A stretch of DNA of 30,543 nucleotides from a virus, in the IMG/VR virus record IMGVR_UViG_3300023481_000009, positions 1 to 30,543 of that record, one strand, 5' to 3'. The position numbers and the translations under genes are program-made. Under the pieces are notes generated by a model that saw only the letters and a program-made list of their open reading frames with translations, was not told the DNA's origin and did no database searches. Within the stretch, counting starts at the first letter, position 1. Each line of letters starts with the position of its first letter. Below are positions 7,539-16,315 of this stretch, in pieces.

Positions 7539-8684
7539 ATGGCAGAGAATACCATTACCGCACTTTTACCAGATGTTTATGAGGCTATGGATGTAGTTAG
7601 TAGGGAGATGGTGGGCATGATACCCGCCGTAACTCTCTCAGCCAGTTCGGCAAGAGCTAAACTTAATCAAAATATCGTTGTGGATATCGAGCCCGACGCC
7701 GCCGCAGGTACGACCATTGTTCCGGCGATGACCGTTCCCGAGCCCGCCGGCGAGACCTCTGGTTCGGCGATTATCACCATCAGCAATTCCAAGGCGTATC
7801 CGTTCGGCTTCAACGGTGAAGATGAGAAGGGTCTTCAGACAGGTCCCGGATATCTCGGCGTAAAGGCCCAGAAGATAGCCCAGAGGATTCGCAGATTGGT
7901 CAATGATGTAGAGGCCGACCTTACCGCTCTGAGCATAACTTCTTCACGCGCTTATGGCACGGCCGGCACTACTCCTTTTGGTACGGCGGGCGATTTTACC
8001 GACGCTTCTTTTGCCAAGAAAATACTCGTTGATAACGGAGCCCCTGAGTTTGACAATCATTTGGTTATGGACACGACCGCAGGGGCTACCATTCAGGGCA
8101 AACAGTCACAGGCCAACATCACAGGTACGGATAGCCTTCAGAGGCAGGGAATTCTCCTTCCTCTCGCAGGACTTGACCTGAGGCAATCCGCACAGATAGC
8201 CTCTCATACCAAGGGCACGGGTGCGGGTTATCTCGTCAATAACGTCGCCGGTTATGCCGTTGGGGACACGTCTATAGCCATTGACACTGGTGCAGGTACC
8301 GTTCTTGCCGGTGATATCGTGACCTTTGCGGGTGACACCAACAAATACATCGTTGCTACGGGCGTTGCCGCACCGGGCACAATGGTTATCGCCGCACCGG
8401 GTCTGAGACAGACCCTCGCTAACAACGTGGCCATGACCGTCGGCGCAACCGCCGTTCAGAATATGGTCTTTAACAGGTCTGCCATTGTGCTGGTTTCCCG
8501 TGCTCCAGCACGTCCCGAGGAGGGCGACCTTGCAACAGATGTGGCTCTTGTTACAGACCCGCGCTCCGGTCTCACTTTCGAGATTGCAATGTATAAGGGA
8601 TATCATAAGGTACGTTATGAGATTGCGCTGTCTTGGGGAGCTAAGAACATAAAACCCCCCCATACCGCCCTTCTCCTCGGCTAA
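7539..8684 (+). CDS. Major capsid protein, P22 coat-like
   Basis: A 381-residue protein with a strong GGAG site before ATG 7539. The N-terminus (ITALLPDVYEAMDVVSREMVGMIPAV) and the NGEDEKGL...IAQRIRRLVNDVEADL helix resemble the P22 gene 5 coat family with the HK97 fold. Residues about 220-300 form a Gly/Thr/Val-rich inserted beta domain (GDTSIAIDTGAGTVLAGDIVTFAGDTNKY), as in the P22 insertion domain. No propeptide is seen. It follows scaffold and precedes connector genes. Confidence 0.88.
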   Translation: MAENTITALLPDVYEAMDVVSREMVGMIPAVTLSASSARAKLNQNIVVDIEPDAAAGTTIVPAMTVPEPAGETSGSAIITISNSKAYPFGFNGEDEKGLQTGPGYLGVKAQKIAQRIRRLVNDVEADLTALSITSSRAYGTAGTTPFGTAGDFTDASFAKKILVDNGAPEFDNHLVMDTTAGATIQGKQSQANITGTDSLQRQGILLPLAGLDLRQSAQIASHTKGTGAGYLVNNVAGYAVGDTSIAIDTGAGTVLAGDIVTFAGDTNKYIVATGVAAPGTMVIAAPGLRQTLANNVAMTVGATAVQNMVFNRSAIVLVSRAPARPEEGDLATDVALVTDPRSGLTFEIAMYKGYHKVRYEIALSWGAKNIKPPHTALLLG

Positions 8685-8690
8685 TCTAAC

Positions 8691-8711
8691 AGGGGGGGGG
8701 CAACCCCCCCT
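8691..8711 (+). other. G-tract/C-tract stem-loop after the capsid gene
   Basis: A run of nine G (8692-8700), then CAA, then seven C (8704-8710) can form a stem of about eight pairs including A8691-T8711. No T-run follows directly, so this is more likely an RNA processing or stability element, or a weak terminator separating abundant capsid mRNA from the connector genes. The G run could also be a site of sequencing-length error. Confidence 0.5.
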
Positions 8712-8731
8712 CCTACCTTTTGGAGGGTCTT

Positions 8732-8857
8732 ATGGCAATCGTATATGACAAGAAAACGGGCCGCCCTGTTAAGTGTGGAGAGGCAGACGCGAAGATACTG
8801 GTCAAGTCCGGACATTATACGGATAAGAAACCGCAACCTGATAAAAAAGGTAAATAG
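8732..8857 (+). CDS. 41-residue hypothetical protein after the capsid gene
   Basis: ATG 8732 is preceded by TGGAGGG and encodes 41 residues beginning MAIVYDKKTG and ending KKPQPDKKGK. The stop TAG shares its G with the GTG start of the following connector gene, which argues strongly that it is translated. It is basic with one Cys. Small genes at this place between coat and connector are common in siphophages; the function is unknown. Confidence 0.7.
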   Translation: MAIVYDKKTGRPVKCGEADAKILVKSGHYTDKKPQPDKKGK

Positions 8858-9360
8858 TGGCTATCATCGTTGAGGACGGGTCTATAGTTGCAGGCGCAAA
8901 CTCTTACATCTCGCGCGCCGATTATATCACGGCGGCGGCGGCGGTAGGCGTGACCGTTACATCCGATACAACGGCTGATAGTGAGTTAATCAAAGCGGCG
9001 GCCTATATCGACGCCCATGAGATTAACTTGCAGGGCTATAAGACCGCCCGCGACAACCCTATGGCCTTCCCCCGTACCAATGTAAACACAGCGAGTTGGC
9101 AGTGGACATCTTCAGAGATACCGACCGAGGTCATAAAAGCACAGATTGAGTATGCCCTTGATATCCACGCAGGTAAAGACTTGTGGAACCGAGGGGGCAA
9201 TCCAAACCTTATAGCGTCCGAAAAACGCATAGAGGGTGCGGTCTCGGTTAAGTTAGCTGTTAATGCAGGCAACCAGGTCTCTACGTTTACAAGCCGAGGG
9301 GACGCTTTTTTAATGAGGCTCCTTAAAAACAATGGCGCGCCTATTATGGTGAGGACGTGA
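8857..9360 (+). CDS. Head-tail connector, DnaT-like fold family
   Basis: A 167-residue protein from GTG 8857. The start MAIIVEDGSIVAGANSYIS and the helical stretch SELIKAAAYIDAHE...AFPR are characteristic of phage proteins annotated as putative DnaT-like ssDNA-binding, which in structural gene order serve as the first head-tail adaptor under the portal. Overlaps on both sides (TAGTG upstream, GTGA downstream) place it inside the connector operon. The name DnaT-like reflects remote fold similarity; no DNA replication role is inferred. Confidence 0.78.
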   Translation: MAIIVEDGSIVAGANSYISRADYITAAAAVGVTVTSDTTADSELIKAAAYIDAHEINLQGYKTARDNPMAFPRTNVNTASWQWTSSEIPTEVIKAQIEYALDIHAGKDLWNRGGNPNLIASEKRIEGAVSVKLAVNAGNQVSTFTSRGDAFLMRLLKNNGAPIMVRT

Positions 9361-9713
9361 GTTTCTATTCTGACATGGCCGCAACTGCCACGGCTCTTTT
9401 GACAGAGTTCGGCAAGACCATCACTTTGACCCGTTCGTCTGGCGATTCATACAACCCACTTACGGGCGAGACTGTTACGGGCCCGGACACAAGCGTAACC
9501 ACTAACGGACTGTTAAGACCTTATCAGGATAAGGTCATCGACGGGACGCGGATTCTATCCGGGGACAGGGAGCTTATTTTGAGTAGTGAGCAACAGCCTC
9601 TTAAAGACGACCGGCCTGTCATCGGTGGTGAAGAGTGGCACATAGTCAATATCAAGACCATCAAGCCCGATGACGCAACCCCATTGATTTACTTTTGTCA
9701 GGTGAGACCATGA
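9357..9713 (+). CDS. Head-tail stopper/joining protein
   Basis: A 118-residue protein from GTG 9357, overlapping the upstream TGA. It is rich in beta strands (KTITLTRSSGDSYNPLTGETVTG; EWHIVNIKTIKPDD), the profile of head-completion stopper proteins in the SPP1 gp16/HK97 gp7 class that plug the filled head before tail joining. Position between the adaptor and the gp10-like neck protein supports this. Assignment is by order and fold appearance, not by a unique motif. Confidence 0.65.
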   Translation: MSFYSDMAATATALLTEFGKTITLTRSSGDSYNPLTGETVTGPDTSVTTNGLLRPYQDKVIDGTRILSGDRELILSSEQQPLKDDRPVIGGEEWHIVNIKTIKPDDATPLIYFCQVRP

Positions 9714-10072
9714 GCTGGGCCGATGATTTAAATAGACTCGCCAAGAAAGGCGGACATGATTTGAAGAGAGTGGCCCGTGCTGTAAAGATAGAGTTGTTTA
9801 GCGGGATTGTTATGGATACTCGGGTAGACACAGGACGGCTTCGGGGTAACTGGCAGATACAAGAGAACCGGCCAAATAAAAGCACCTTAGACAGGCTTGA
9901 TAAAACAGGCACGGCGGTTACATCTGAAGTCATTAAAAGAGCATCTTCTGACGGCCTCACCTTTTTTACTAACAACCTGCCTTACGCTAAGAGGTGGGAA
10001 AATACCGACGGCATGGTAGGGCGTAATGTGGCAAGAGTTAGAGAGATAGTCAGACAAGAGGCCGCTAAATGA
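9710..10072 (+). CDS. Neck/tail completion protein, HK97 gp10-like
   Basis: A 120-residue protein. ATG 9710 overlaps the upstream stop as ATGA and is preferred to the ATG at 9695, which lies further inside the previous gene. The sequence VDTGRLRGNWQI followed later by NNLPYAKRWENTDGMVGR is the typical gp10-like pattern (T-G-x-L-R-x-x-W, then N-x-x-P-Y-A). These proteins sit at the neck and help tail-tube attachment. Confidence 0.75.
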   Translation: MSWADDLNRLAKKGGHDLKRVARAVKIELFSGIVMDTRVDTGRLRGNWQIQENRPNKSTLDRLDKTGTAVTSEVIKRASSDGLTFFTNNLPYAKRWENTDGMVGRNVARVREIVRQEAAK

Positions 10073-10506
10073 CCATCGCCATTGACCAAGCCTTTGACAA
10101 CGCCATGCTTACCGGGGGGCTGGATATAGATTTAGTCCACGACAACGGCGCGTATTCAACCTGGAGCGGTTTTGCTTATGATAGTTTCGCGGGGGTCTAC
10201 AGTTCAAGAGGGGCTCATGCGATATTAAAACTCTTCCCCTCTTTAACGTCGGGCTTCTCACTAAAGGATACTGACAGTCATGTAGGGTTTTTTCAGATAG
10301 CCCTCAGATATCCGATTGATGCAGGTGTGTTTCAGGCCAAGACGAAGGCAGAGGAGATATTAGCTCTGTTCCCGGTTGGGGGTAAAATCAGTTATGCAGG
10401 GCAAGAAGTGCATATCTTGTCCAATAACAGAGATGGCGGGAATATAGAAGGCGAATTTTTCGAAACAATAATCAGAATAAATTATCGGGCATTTGTGACC
10501 CGATAG
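10069..10506 (+). CDS. Tail terminator protein (DUF4128-type)
   Basis: A 145-residue protein beginning MTIAIDQAFDNAM. The central segment (LKDTDSHVGFFQIALRYPIDAG) and the C-terminal strand ETIIRINYRAF resemble DUF4128 tail terminators, which form a hexameric ring capping the tail tube. It overlaps the neck gene by 4 nt and lies directly before the major tail protein, the expected order in siphophages. Confidence 0.7.
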   Translation: MTIAIDQAFDNAMLTGGLDIDLVHDNGAYSTWSGFAYDSFAGVYSSRGAHAILKLFPSLTSGFSLKDTDSHVGFFQIALRYPIDAGVFQAKTKAEEILALFPVGGKISYAGQEVHILSNNRDGGNIEGEFFETIIRINYRAFVTR

Positions 10507-10516
10507 AGGAGGAATC

Positions 10517-10957
10517 ATGCCAGTAAGTGTATCTAAAGGAGCCACGTTAGGAGTTAGTTCCACTCTACCTGCCAGTTTTGACGCAACAGGTTACAATGCC
10601 TTGACCTTTACGGCCATAGGTGAGATTGTAGACGCGGGGGAGATAGCAAAAGTTTTCAACGTCGTATCCCATCAGTCAATCGGGCGGGATTATCCGCAGA
10701 AGTTTAAGGGCACTTACGACATCGGTAACTTTTCTGTGACCGTGGGCACGATAGCCGCTGACGCGGGACAGGTGCTGTTACAGAGCGGTCTTACGGCCAC
10801 GACCTCCTACTCATTTAAAATTACCATGGCCAGTGGTGACGTGGCTGAGTTTACGGGTAAGATTCTCAAGGCCGGCAAGGGCGCGCTTTCCGCGGACGGT
10901 ATCGAGACAACCGTTGTTGACATAGCCGTCGACCCCGAGTCTCTCTTTGAGGCGTAA
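10517..10957 (+). CDS. Major tail tube protein
   Basis: A 146-residue protein with a very strong GGAGGAA site before ATG 10517. It starts with a Gly/Ser/Thr-rich strand and contains FKGTYDIGNFSVTVGTIAADAGQ and YSFKITMASGDVAEFTGKILK, the beta-sandwich pattern of siphophage tail tube proteins. Such proteins polymerise around the tape measure. An intrinsic-terminator-like structure follows it, in keeping with high expression of this single gene. Confidence 0.85.
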   Translation: MPVSVSKGATLGVSSTLPASFDATGYNALTFTAIGEIVDAGEIAKVFNVVSHQSIGRDYPQKFKGTYDIGNFSVTVGTIAADAGQVLLQSGLTATTSYSFKITMASGDVAEFTGKILKAGKGALSADGIETTVVDIAVDPESLFEA

Positions 10958-10963
10958 GGCAGG

Positions 10964-11010
10964 CCGTAATAATGCGATATCGCATATCTGGGATACGTTA
11001 CGGTTTTTTT
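10964..11010 (+). terminator. Intrinsic terminator after the major tail protein
   Basis: CCGTAA at 10964-10969 pairs with TTACGG at 10998-11003, followed at once by seven T (11004-11010). Inside the loop lies a perfect 14-base palindrome, ATGCGATATCGCAT at 10972-10985, that can form its own hairpin. This would limit transcription into the tail assembly genes. Confidence 0.65.
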
Positions 11011-11071
11011 ACGATACATAGGGTGCTTAAAAGGTTAGGCTCGTTTAAGGGCCTCTCAAAGGAGATAAGGA

Positions 11072-11476
11072 ATGGATTTAGAAAGTATCAATCTTGAGCA
11101 GAAATCAGAAGAGGGCGCGTCTTTACATCTTGAACATCCCGTCACAGGCGCGCCCTTGGAGCATGAAGGCAAACCCATGGTGATAGTCCTTGCGGGTGCT
11201 GATTCGAAAGTCTATCGCAATAAACAAAAGGACTTCCAGAACCGTCGTCTTAAGAACCTCTCACGGGGAAAGAAGGCCGACTACTCGAATCTTGATAGTG
11301 AGAATATCGAGCTTTTAGCGGCCTGCACTCTAAGTTGGTCCGGGATTGTGGCTGGGGGGAAAGAGCTTAAATACTCGCCCTCCGCCGCACGGGAACTTTA
11401 TGAAAAGCACAACTGGATTAAAGAGCAGGTTGAGGCTTTTGTGGGTGAGCGTGCTAATTTTTTTACGAAGCCTTAG
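11072..11476 (+). CDS. Tail assembly chaperone, upstream (gpG-like) product
   Basis: A 134-residue acidic protein with GGAG upstream of ATG 11072. Position between major tail protein and tape measure is that of the lambda gpG class. Its last codons run through AAT TTT TTT ACG AAG CCT TAG, so the zero-frame product ends just after a run of seven T. The chaperone binds the tape measure and is absent from the mature virion in related systems. The overlap with the -1 frame supports a gpGT-type fusion, described separately. Confidence 0.8.
   Translation: MDLESINLEQKSEEGASLHLEHPVTGAPLEHEGKPMVIVLAGADSKVYRNKQKDFQNRRLKNLSRGKKADYSNLDSENIELLAACTLSWSGIVAGGKELKYSPSAARELYEKHNWIKEQVEAFVGERANFFTKP
11458..11464 (+). 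promoter_or_regulatory. Slippery heptamer for -1 ribosomal frameshift
   Basis: T TTT TTT fits the X XXY YYZ rule: both Phe codons re-pair perfectly after a one-base backward slip. The -1 frame then reads YEALEQAILFV and stays open to 11892. The zero-frame stop TAG lies four codons downstream of the slip site. Confidence 0.75.
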
Positions 11477-11892
11477 AACAGGCCATCCTCTTTGTCAGAC
11501 AACGGGCATGGTTAGCGTCACGGGCAAAAGACGATAAAGAGTCACGCATGGCAATGATGGAGCGGCTCTCGGACAACCCTGATTACGGATTACCTGACCC
11601 GGGGCCGCTCTCTCACATCATCACATGGTTTATAGAGTTAGGGGAAGTGGCCCATGGGCCTGGGGGGGTTGCGATATTCTCATGGCAGGAGATAGACGCA
11701 TGGTCTAAATTAACAGGTCTTGATATATCACCTCGTGAGAGCCTTGCATTAAGATATCTCTCAACGGCATATATAAATGAGTTTTACAGGTCTAATAACT
11801 GTGACTGCGCTTCACCTAACATTGCAGAATCAGATAGACGCGAGCGAGTAGATGGACGATTAAAAAGAGCTTTTGAGGCAATGAGAAAATGA
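11464..11892 (+). CDS. Tail assembly chaperone, frameshifted (T) extension
   Basis: The -1 frame entered at the slippery site encodes 142 more residues, giving a fusion of about 273 residues from 11072. The part before the ATG at 11548 (EALEQAILFVRQRAWLASRAKDD) is helical and coding-like with no stop, which argues against independent initiation at 11548, where no good ribosome-binding site is present. The C-terminal half (WSKLTGLDISPRESLALRYLSTAYINEF) resembles other siphophage gpGT tails. The stop overlaps the tape measure ATG (ATGA). Separate translation from 11548 remains an alternative. Confidence 0.75.
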   Translation, partial: YEALEQAILFVRQRAWLASRAKDDKESRMAMMERLSDNPDYGLPDPGPLSHIITWFIELGEVAHGPGGVAIFSWQEIDAWSKLTGLDISPRESLALRYLSTAYINEFYRSNNCDCASPNIAESDRRERVDGRLKRAFEAMRK

Positions 11893-14600
11893 GTGACATT
11901 GTAGACATAGGGCTATCAGTAGACAGTAGACAGGTGACTCGTGGAACTCACGCCCTCGATAAATTCGGAAAAGAATCACTGGCCGCTGAACGGTCTACAT
12001 CTCAGTTAAATCGAACCCTATCACGTGGTAAGGTTTTATTTGGTGCGTTCGCGGCGGCGGCGGTTGCGGCTGGTGCCGCTTATGCCATTAAAAAAACTCT
12101 TGAGTTTGAACAGTCCATAGCGGAACTCGGCGCCATTACAGGCGCAACCGGTAAAGACCTTGCTTTTCTTCGCGATAAATCCCTCGAATTTGGACAGACA
12201 ACAACGCAGAGCGCGGTACAAGTTGCCACAGCGTTTAAGCTTGTTGCGTCGGCAAAGCCCGACTTGTTGGAAAATGCCGCCGCGCTTGCTTCCGTAACTC
12301 GTGAGGTGATAACTCTCTCCGAGGCCGCAGGCATTGATTTAACCACAGCCTCTCAGACAGTGGGCGGGGCCCTTAACCAGTTTGGGGCCGATGCAGATCA
12401 AGCCTCGCGGTTCGTCAACGTCTTAGCGGCGGGTGCTAAGTTTGGAGCGTCCGAGATTGCCGATACTGCACAGGCCTTAAAAGTGGCCGGTACAGTTGCG
12501 GCGGGCGCAGGGCTATCTTTTGAGCAGACCACGGCGGCTATCGAAGCCATGGCAAAAGTTGCATTAAAAGGCTCTCTGGCTGGTACGGGACTTAGAGGGG
12601 TCTTGCTTAAATTATCAACTCAGTCACGAGATGAGTTCAACCCCGAAGTGGTAGGGTTTACGAAAGCCTTACAGAATTTAGCTAAGGCTGAATTATCCAC
12701 AGCAGAGAAGAAGAAACTTTTCGGGCAGGAATCTATCACTGCCGCTAACGCGTTAATCAAAGAGGCCGATGCCCTCGATACTTTAACGGGCAAACTCACG
12801 GGAACAAATACCGCCACGGAACAGGCGACAATAAATACCGCTACTCTTGTGGGCGATTTTAAGAGATTACAGTCAGCGGCGGAAGGTCTCGCTATCTCCG
12901 TGGGGACAAAGACCAATCCTGCTATCCGTGTTTTTATTCAGGGCATAACCGAGATAATCGTAGGTATGAGTAAGGCCGAACGTGAGTCTAACGCTTATCA
13001 GGCGAGTACTGATAGACTTACATTACGCGTCGCTGAAACCCTCGACACTATAGCCGGTTTTGCGCGTGACTTAGCTACTCCATTTTTGCTTGTTAAAGAA
13101 GCTGTGAGCGCAGTTATCAATCAGTTTATCGCTCTCAGTAGATTGCAATTCCGCAAGGCGCTGGAAGAGGGAGCGGCGGGTGCGGCGGCTATGGCCAAAA
13201 CATTAGCGGATGCTTCAGACCCTAAAATCGTTAATAGGTTTTCGAATATTGCTAAAGAGCTTATCCGGACACGGGACGAACTTGCCAAGCAGAAAAAGGT
13301 TTTAGCGGATAAAACAGCGGCCATTAAAGCTGAAGCAGACGCTCAAGAAAAGGCAAATGTGCAAGCCGAACAATCCGCCAAACTACAACAAAAGTTATCC
13401 GCTATACTTGACAGCATGGCCCGTAAGCTCCTTGTCAATAAGGGCTTAAAACAAGATATCCTTGCCCTTGATGTGCTTAACTTTCAACAGAGGGGGGCGA
13501 CTGCGGAACAACTTTTACAGTTTATCGCCCTTGATAAGAAAATAATAGCCGCACAGCAAATGCGCATTGAGATGGGCAAAGCATTAGGCGCTACGATGAC
13601 GAGTTCGGTGCTTGTTAAGGCGCGCCAAGACCTCATTAAGGCACAGGAGAAACTCGCAGAGACGACACTGAGTCAGGCCGATGCAGATGAGCACAGGCAG
13701 AAGACGGCACAAGACCTCCTTGCCCTCGATGTATTGACCTTCCAACAGAGGGGAGCTACTGGCGACCAACTCGTAGAGCTTATCGGTATCAAGCGTGAGA
13801 TGATTGCCGTTGGAGAGGCCGCTATTGAACAGAAGCGCAAACAGACGGAACTTTCCGCGCAGGCTCAACGCCTTAATGATTTACAAACTCTTCAGGGGAA
13901 CGACCCTACCGCCATTGCCCCCGATAATGAGTTAGCCCGGCTTCAGGAGACGCAAGACCGCAAGCTTGCCATGATAGAGGACCACAACGCCCTCGTCATA
14001 CAGGCACAGATTAACGCGGGTATGTCACTCGATACGATACAGGCCACTTTTGCACAACAGGAGATGGCGCGGGAGAAACAGTTATCGAAGTTTAAAATTG
14101 AGCAGGCAGGTGCGGCCTTCGGTATGGCGGCAAACTTCATGCAGAATTTAACCGTCATCGCCGGGCAGGAAGGCGGGGCCATGTTCGAGATTATGAAAGG
14201 GCTGGCAAGCGCACAGGCATTGATTGACACCTATTCTGCGGCACAAGCCGCATATAAGGCTCTTGCAGGTATCCCCGTTGTAGGGCCGGGTCTTGCCATA
14301 GCCGCCGCCGCTGCTGCAACAGCCGCCGGTCTTGCCCGTGTGGCACAGATACAGAGTACCCAGCCGGGGGCCACTTCTGGCAACTCCGTGGGCGGGGGTG
14401 GAACGACGGCCCCCGGATTCACGGGTGGGGCCAACGGGGCAGGGCCTCCTCCTATCCCTACCACTCAGACGGCTCCTACACAGCCAGCGATACAGATACA
14501 GATTATCAATCCGTTAGGGACTGAAGACTGGGACAAGATTTTTGAAGAGAATATTCAACCCGCTATCGAACGGGGAACCAATAGAAAGGTGGGCGTGTAA
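11889..14600 (+). CDS. Tail tape measure protein
   Basis: A 903-residue protein, the longest in the window. Residues about 40-330 contain the PhageMin_Tail-type region: a hydrophobic Ala/Gly segment (FGAFAAAAVAAGAAYAI), then FEQSIAELGAITGATG and GLRGVLLKLS. Residues about 430-720 are coiled coil with an internal duplication: LALDVLNFQQRGAT and LALDVLTFQQRGAT recur 86 residues apart. A hydrophobic Ala-rich segment near 770-820 could act as a membrane-active part during ejection, and the tail is Gly/Pro-rich. Its length sets tail length; at about 1.5 angstroms per residue that is roughly 135 nm (a rule of thumb, not a measurement). Confidence 0.92.
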   Translation: MSDIVDIGLSVDSRQVTRGTHALDKFGKESLAAERSTSQLNRTLSRGKVLFGAFAAAAVAAGAAYAIKKTLEFEQSIAELGAITGATGKDLAFLRDKSLEFGQTTTQSAVQVATAFKLVASAKPDLLENAAALASVTREVITLSEAAGIDLTTASQTVGGALNQFGADADQASRFVNVLAAGAKFGASEIADTAQALKVAGTVAAGAGLSFEQTTAAIEAMAKVALKGSLAGTGLRGVLLKLSTQSRDEFNPEVVGFTKALQNLAKAELSTAEKKKLFGQESITAANALIKEADALDTLTGKLTGTNTATEQATINTATLVGDFKRLQSAAEGLAISVGTKTNPAIRVFIQGITEIIVGMSKAERESNAYQASTDRLTLRVAETLDTIAGFARDLATPFLLVKEAVSAVINQFIALSRLQFRKALEEGAAGAAAMAKTLADASDPKIVNRFSNIAKELIRTRDELAKQKKVLADKTAAIKAEADAQEKANVQAEQSAKLQQKLSAILDSMARKLLVNKGLKQDILALDVLNFQQRGATAEQLLQFIALDKKIIAAQQMRIEMGKALGATMTSSVLVKARQDLIKAQEKLAETTLSQADADEHRQKTAQDLLALDVLTFQQRGATGDQLVELIGIKREMIAVGEAAIEQKRKQTELSAQAQRLNDLQTLQGNDPTAIAPDNELARLQETQDRKLAMIEDHNALVIQAQINAGMSLDTIQATFAQQEMAREKQLSKFKIEQAGAAFGMAANFMQNLTVIAGQEGGAMFEIMKGLASAQALIDTYSAAQAAYKALAGIPVVGPGLAIAAAAAATAAGLARVAQIQSTQPGATSGNSVGGGGTTAPGFTGGANGAGPPPIPTTQTAPTQPAIQIQIINPLGTEDWDKIFEENIQPAIERGTNRKVGV

Positions 14601-14602
14601 TA

Positions 14603-16315
14603 ATGGCAACTTGGGAAAAGATTAAATTCTACTATCAGACCATGCTGGGCTCCACGGGCTCCACGCTCTCGGCTACGTCTACCCTATCAGGCACGGCGGT
14701 TGCCAACATCTATAATATGCTTGAGGGCGACAGGTGGGAGGCCACGGACACTACGAGCCCACAGTATTTGACCTATGACGCGGGGGGCGAAATTATAATC
14801 AATGGTGATTTTGAAACTGGTTCTACCTCACCGTGGTCTTTTATAGTTCAAGGCACGGCGGCGGCTACGTTTACAGCCTCAACATCTACTCCATATTCAG
14901 GGACGTATAAAGGTTTGGTGGCGATTACAGCTATCGGTTCAATCACAGACATTCAGCTATTTCAAGGGCCTATCTCTATTGTCAAAGATAGAATTTATAA
15001 AGCATCTATTGTTGCTAAGGCGGCGGCGGCAAGAACAATAAATGTTAATTTGTTTAAAAACGCTTCACCGTGGACAGCTTACTCAAGTGAAGGTGTTCAA
15101 ACTCTTTCCCTCACTACGGCATGGAAGGTTTTCGAACTTACCTTTACTGCGAATATAACAGCTTCGGATGCACGTTTACGTTTTGACCTCGGTGACGATA
15201 TAAATGATGTAAGTTTTGACAATATAGAATTTTTCCTGCCTACGGCCACGGCGGACTATATCGCCTCCATCGGTCACAACTTCTTTTCAGCGGGTGCGGA
15301 GCTTTCCCTTGAGGCTTCAAACGATAATTTTGCGACCACGGTTGTCATGGACGCTTATATACCCTCGGCGGATACGGTGGAGCTGAGGGAGTTGCCGTAT
15401 CTGCCTAATCCTGATTTTGAGGTCTGGAGCGGGGCGTTGCCTGATGGTTGGTCTTCCTTCGGAAACGGGACATATACAAAAGAAACAACCATTGTAAAAT
15501 CTGGGAGCCAATCCATCAAGTTGGTCGCTTCTGCTACTAATACGAATTCTTTATACCAGTTAATACATTTAAAAACAGGGATAAGTTTTTGGCAGGGTAA
15601 AACGATATCGCTTGGTGTATGGGTTTACAGTTCCACAGCGGCCTCAGCTTTCATATCTATAGCTGATGGAGTCGGGGAAACATTGTCATCCTTCCACTCA
15701 GGTAGCAGCGCTTGGGAATTTTTAACAGTAACCAGAACAATAGATGTAAATGCTACATTCGTAAAACTACATACTGTAAGGTGTTCCAACTCTGACACCA
15801 CCTACGCCGATGGTGCTATCCTCAAAATAGCCTCCTCCGTCCTCTCCACAGACACAAACGAGCCCTTTGACGCGGCCAATCAGACCCCCTTCAGGTATTG
15901 GCGGCGGAAGATAGGCGGGACGCTCACAGCCGCCCCTAAAGCCGCCATATCCATATGGGGGAATAAGACAGAGCTTGATTTAGCCCGTGCCTCTTACGAC
16001 CCCCACGGAGAGACAGTCAAGGCCAATATAAACATCGGCTCCACGGGTTATCTCCTCGGTATCCACAGGCGGTGGTCAGAACGTAATATGTCATTAAGTT
16101 TCCCCGACATGGACGCGGCCTTTTACGCTAAAATCACAACGTGGTGGGAGACGTCGGGCCTTAATAACTTTTTCGTGGCATGGGAACACGCCAACAACCC
16201 CGATGACGTATGGCTCATGCACCCCGACCTTAAATTTAACAACCCGATTTCCGTTGTTATCAATGATAGTGCTTACAGGGACGTGACCGTTAAACTCAAG
16301 GGACGGAAAGAGTGA
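14603..16315 (+). CDS. Distal tail (Dit-like) protein with two CBM-like inserts
   Basis: A 570-residue protein directly after the tape measure. Residues about 65-211 form a jelly-roll module starting NGDFETGSTSPW and ending FDNIEFF, like CBM_4_9 carbohydrate-binding modules. Residues about 267-412 form a second one starting NPDFEVW. The C-terminal region (IGGTLTAAPKAAISIWG...WWETSGLNNFFVAWEHANNPDDVWLM) looks like the tail-tip core. Order suggests the ring connecting the tube to the baseplate hub, with the lectin-like inserts projecting to bind surface glycans. The two insert calls are firm in pattern; the Dit assignment is inference from position. GTGA overlap couples it to the next gene. Confidence 0.7.
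   Translation: MATWEKIKFYYQTMLGSTGSTLSATSTLSGTAVANIYNMLEGDRWEATDTTSPQYLTYDAGGEIIINGDFETGSTSPWSFIVQGTAAATFTASTSTPYSGTYKGLVAITAIGSITDIQLFQGPISIVKDRIYKASIVAKAAAARTINVNLFKNASPWTAYSSEGVQTLSLTTAWKVFELTFTANITASDARLRFDLGDDINDVSFDNIEFFLPTATADYIASIGHNFFSAGAELSLEASNDNFATTVVMDAYIPSADTVELRELPYLPNPDFEVWSGALPDGWSSFGNGTYTKETTIVKSGSQSIKLVASATNTNSLYQLIHLKTGISFWQGKTISLGVWVYSSTAASAFISIADGVGETLSSFHSGSSAWEFLTVTRTIDVNATFVKLHTVRCSNSDTTYADGAILKIASSVLSTDTNEPFDAANQTPFRYWRRKIGGTLTAAPKAAISIWGNKTELDLARASYDPHGETVKANINIGSTGYLLGIHRRWSERNMSLSFPDMDAAFYAKITTWWETSGLNNFFVAWEHANNPDDVWLMHPDLKFNNPISVVINDSAYRDVTVKLKGRKE

Noticed and set aside
8106-8663. 185-codon reverse-strand ORF inside the capsid gene
   Set aside because: It is the complement of a strongly conserved coding gene and its translation shows no family features.
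14231-14464. Reverse-strand ORF opposite the tape measure tail
   Set aside because: Pro/Ala-rich shadow of a Gly/Ala-rich coding region, with no ribosome-binding site.
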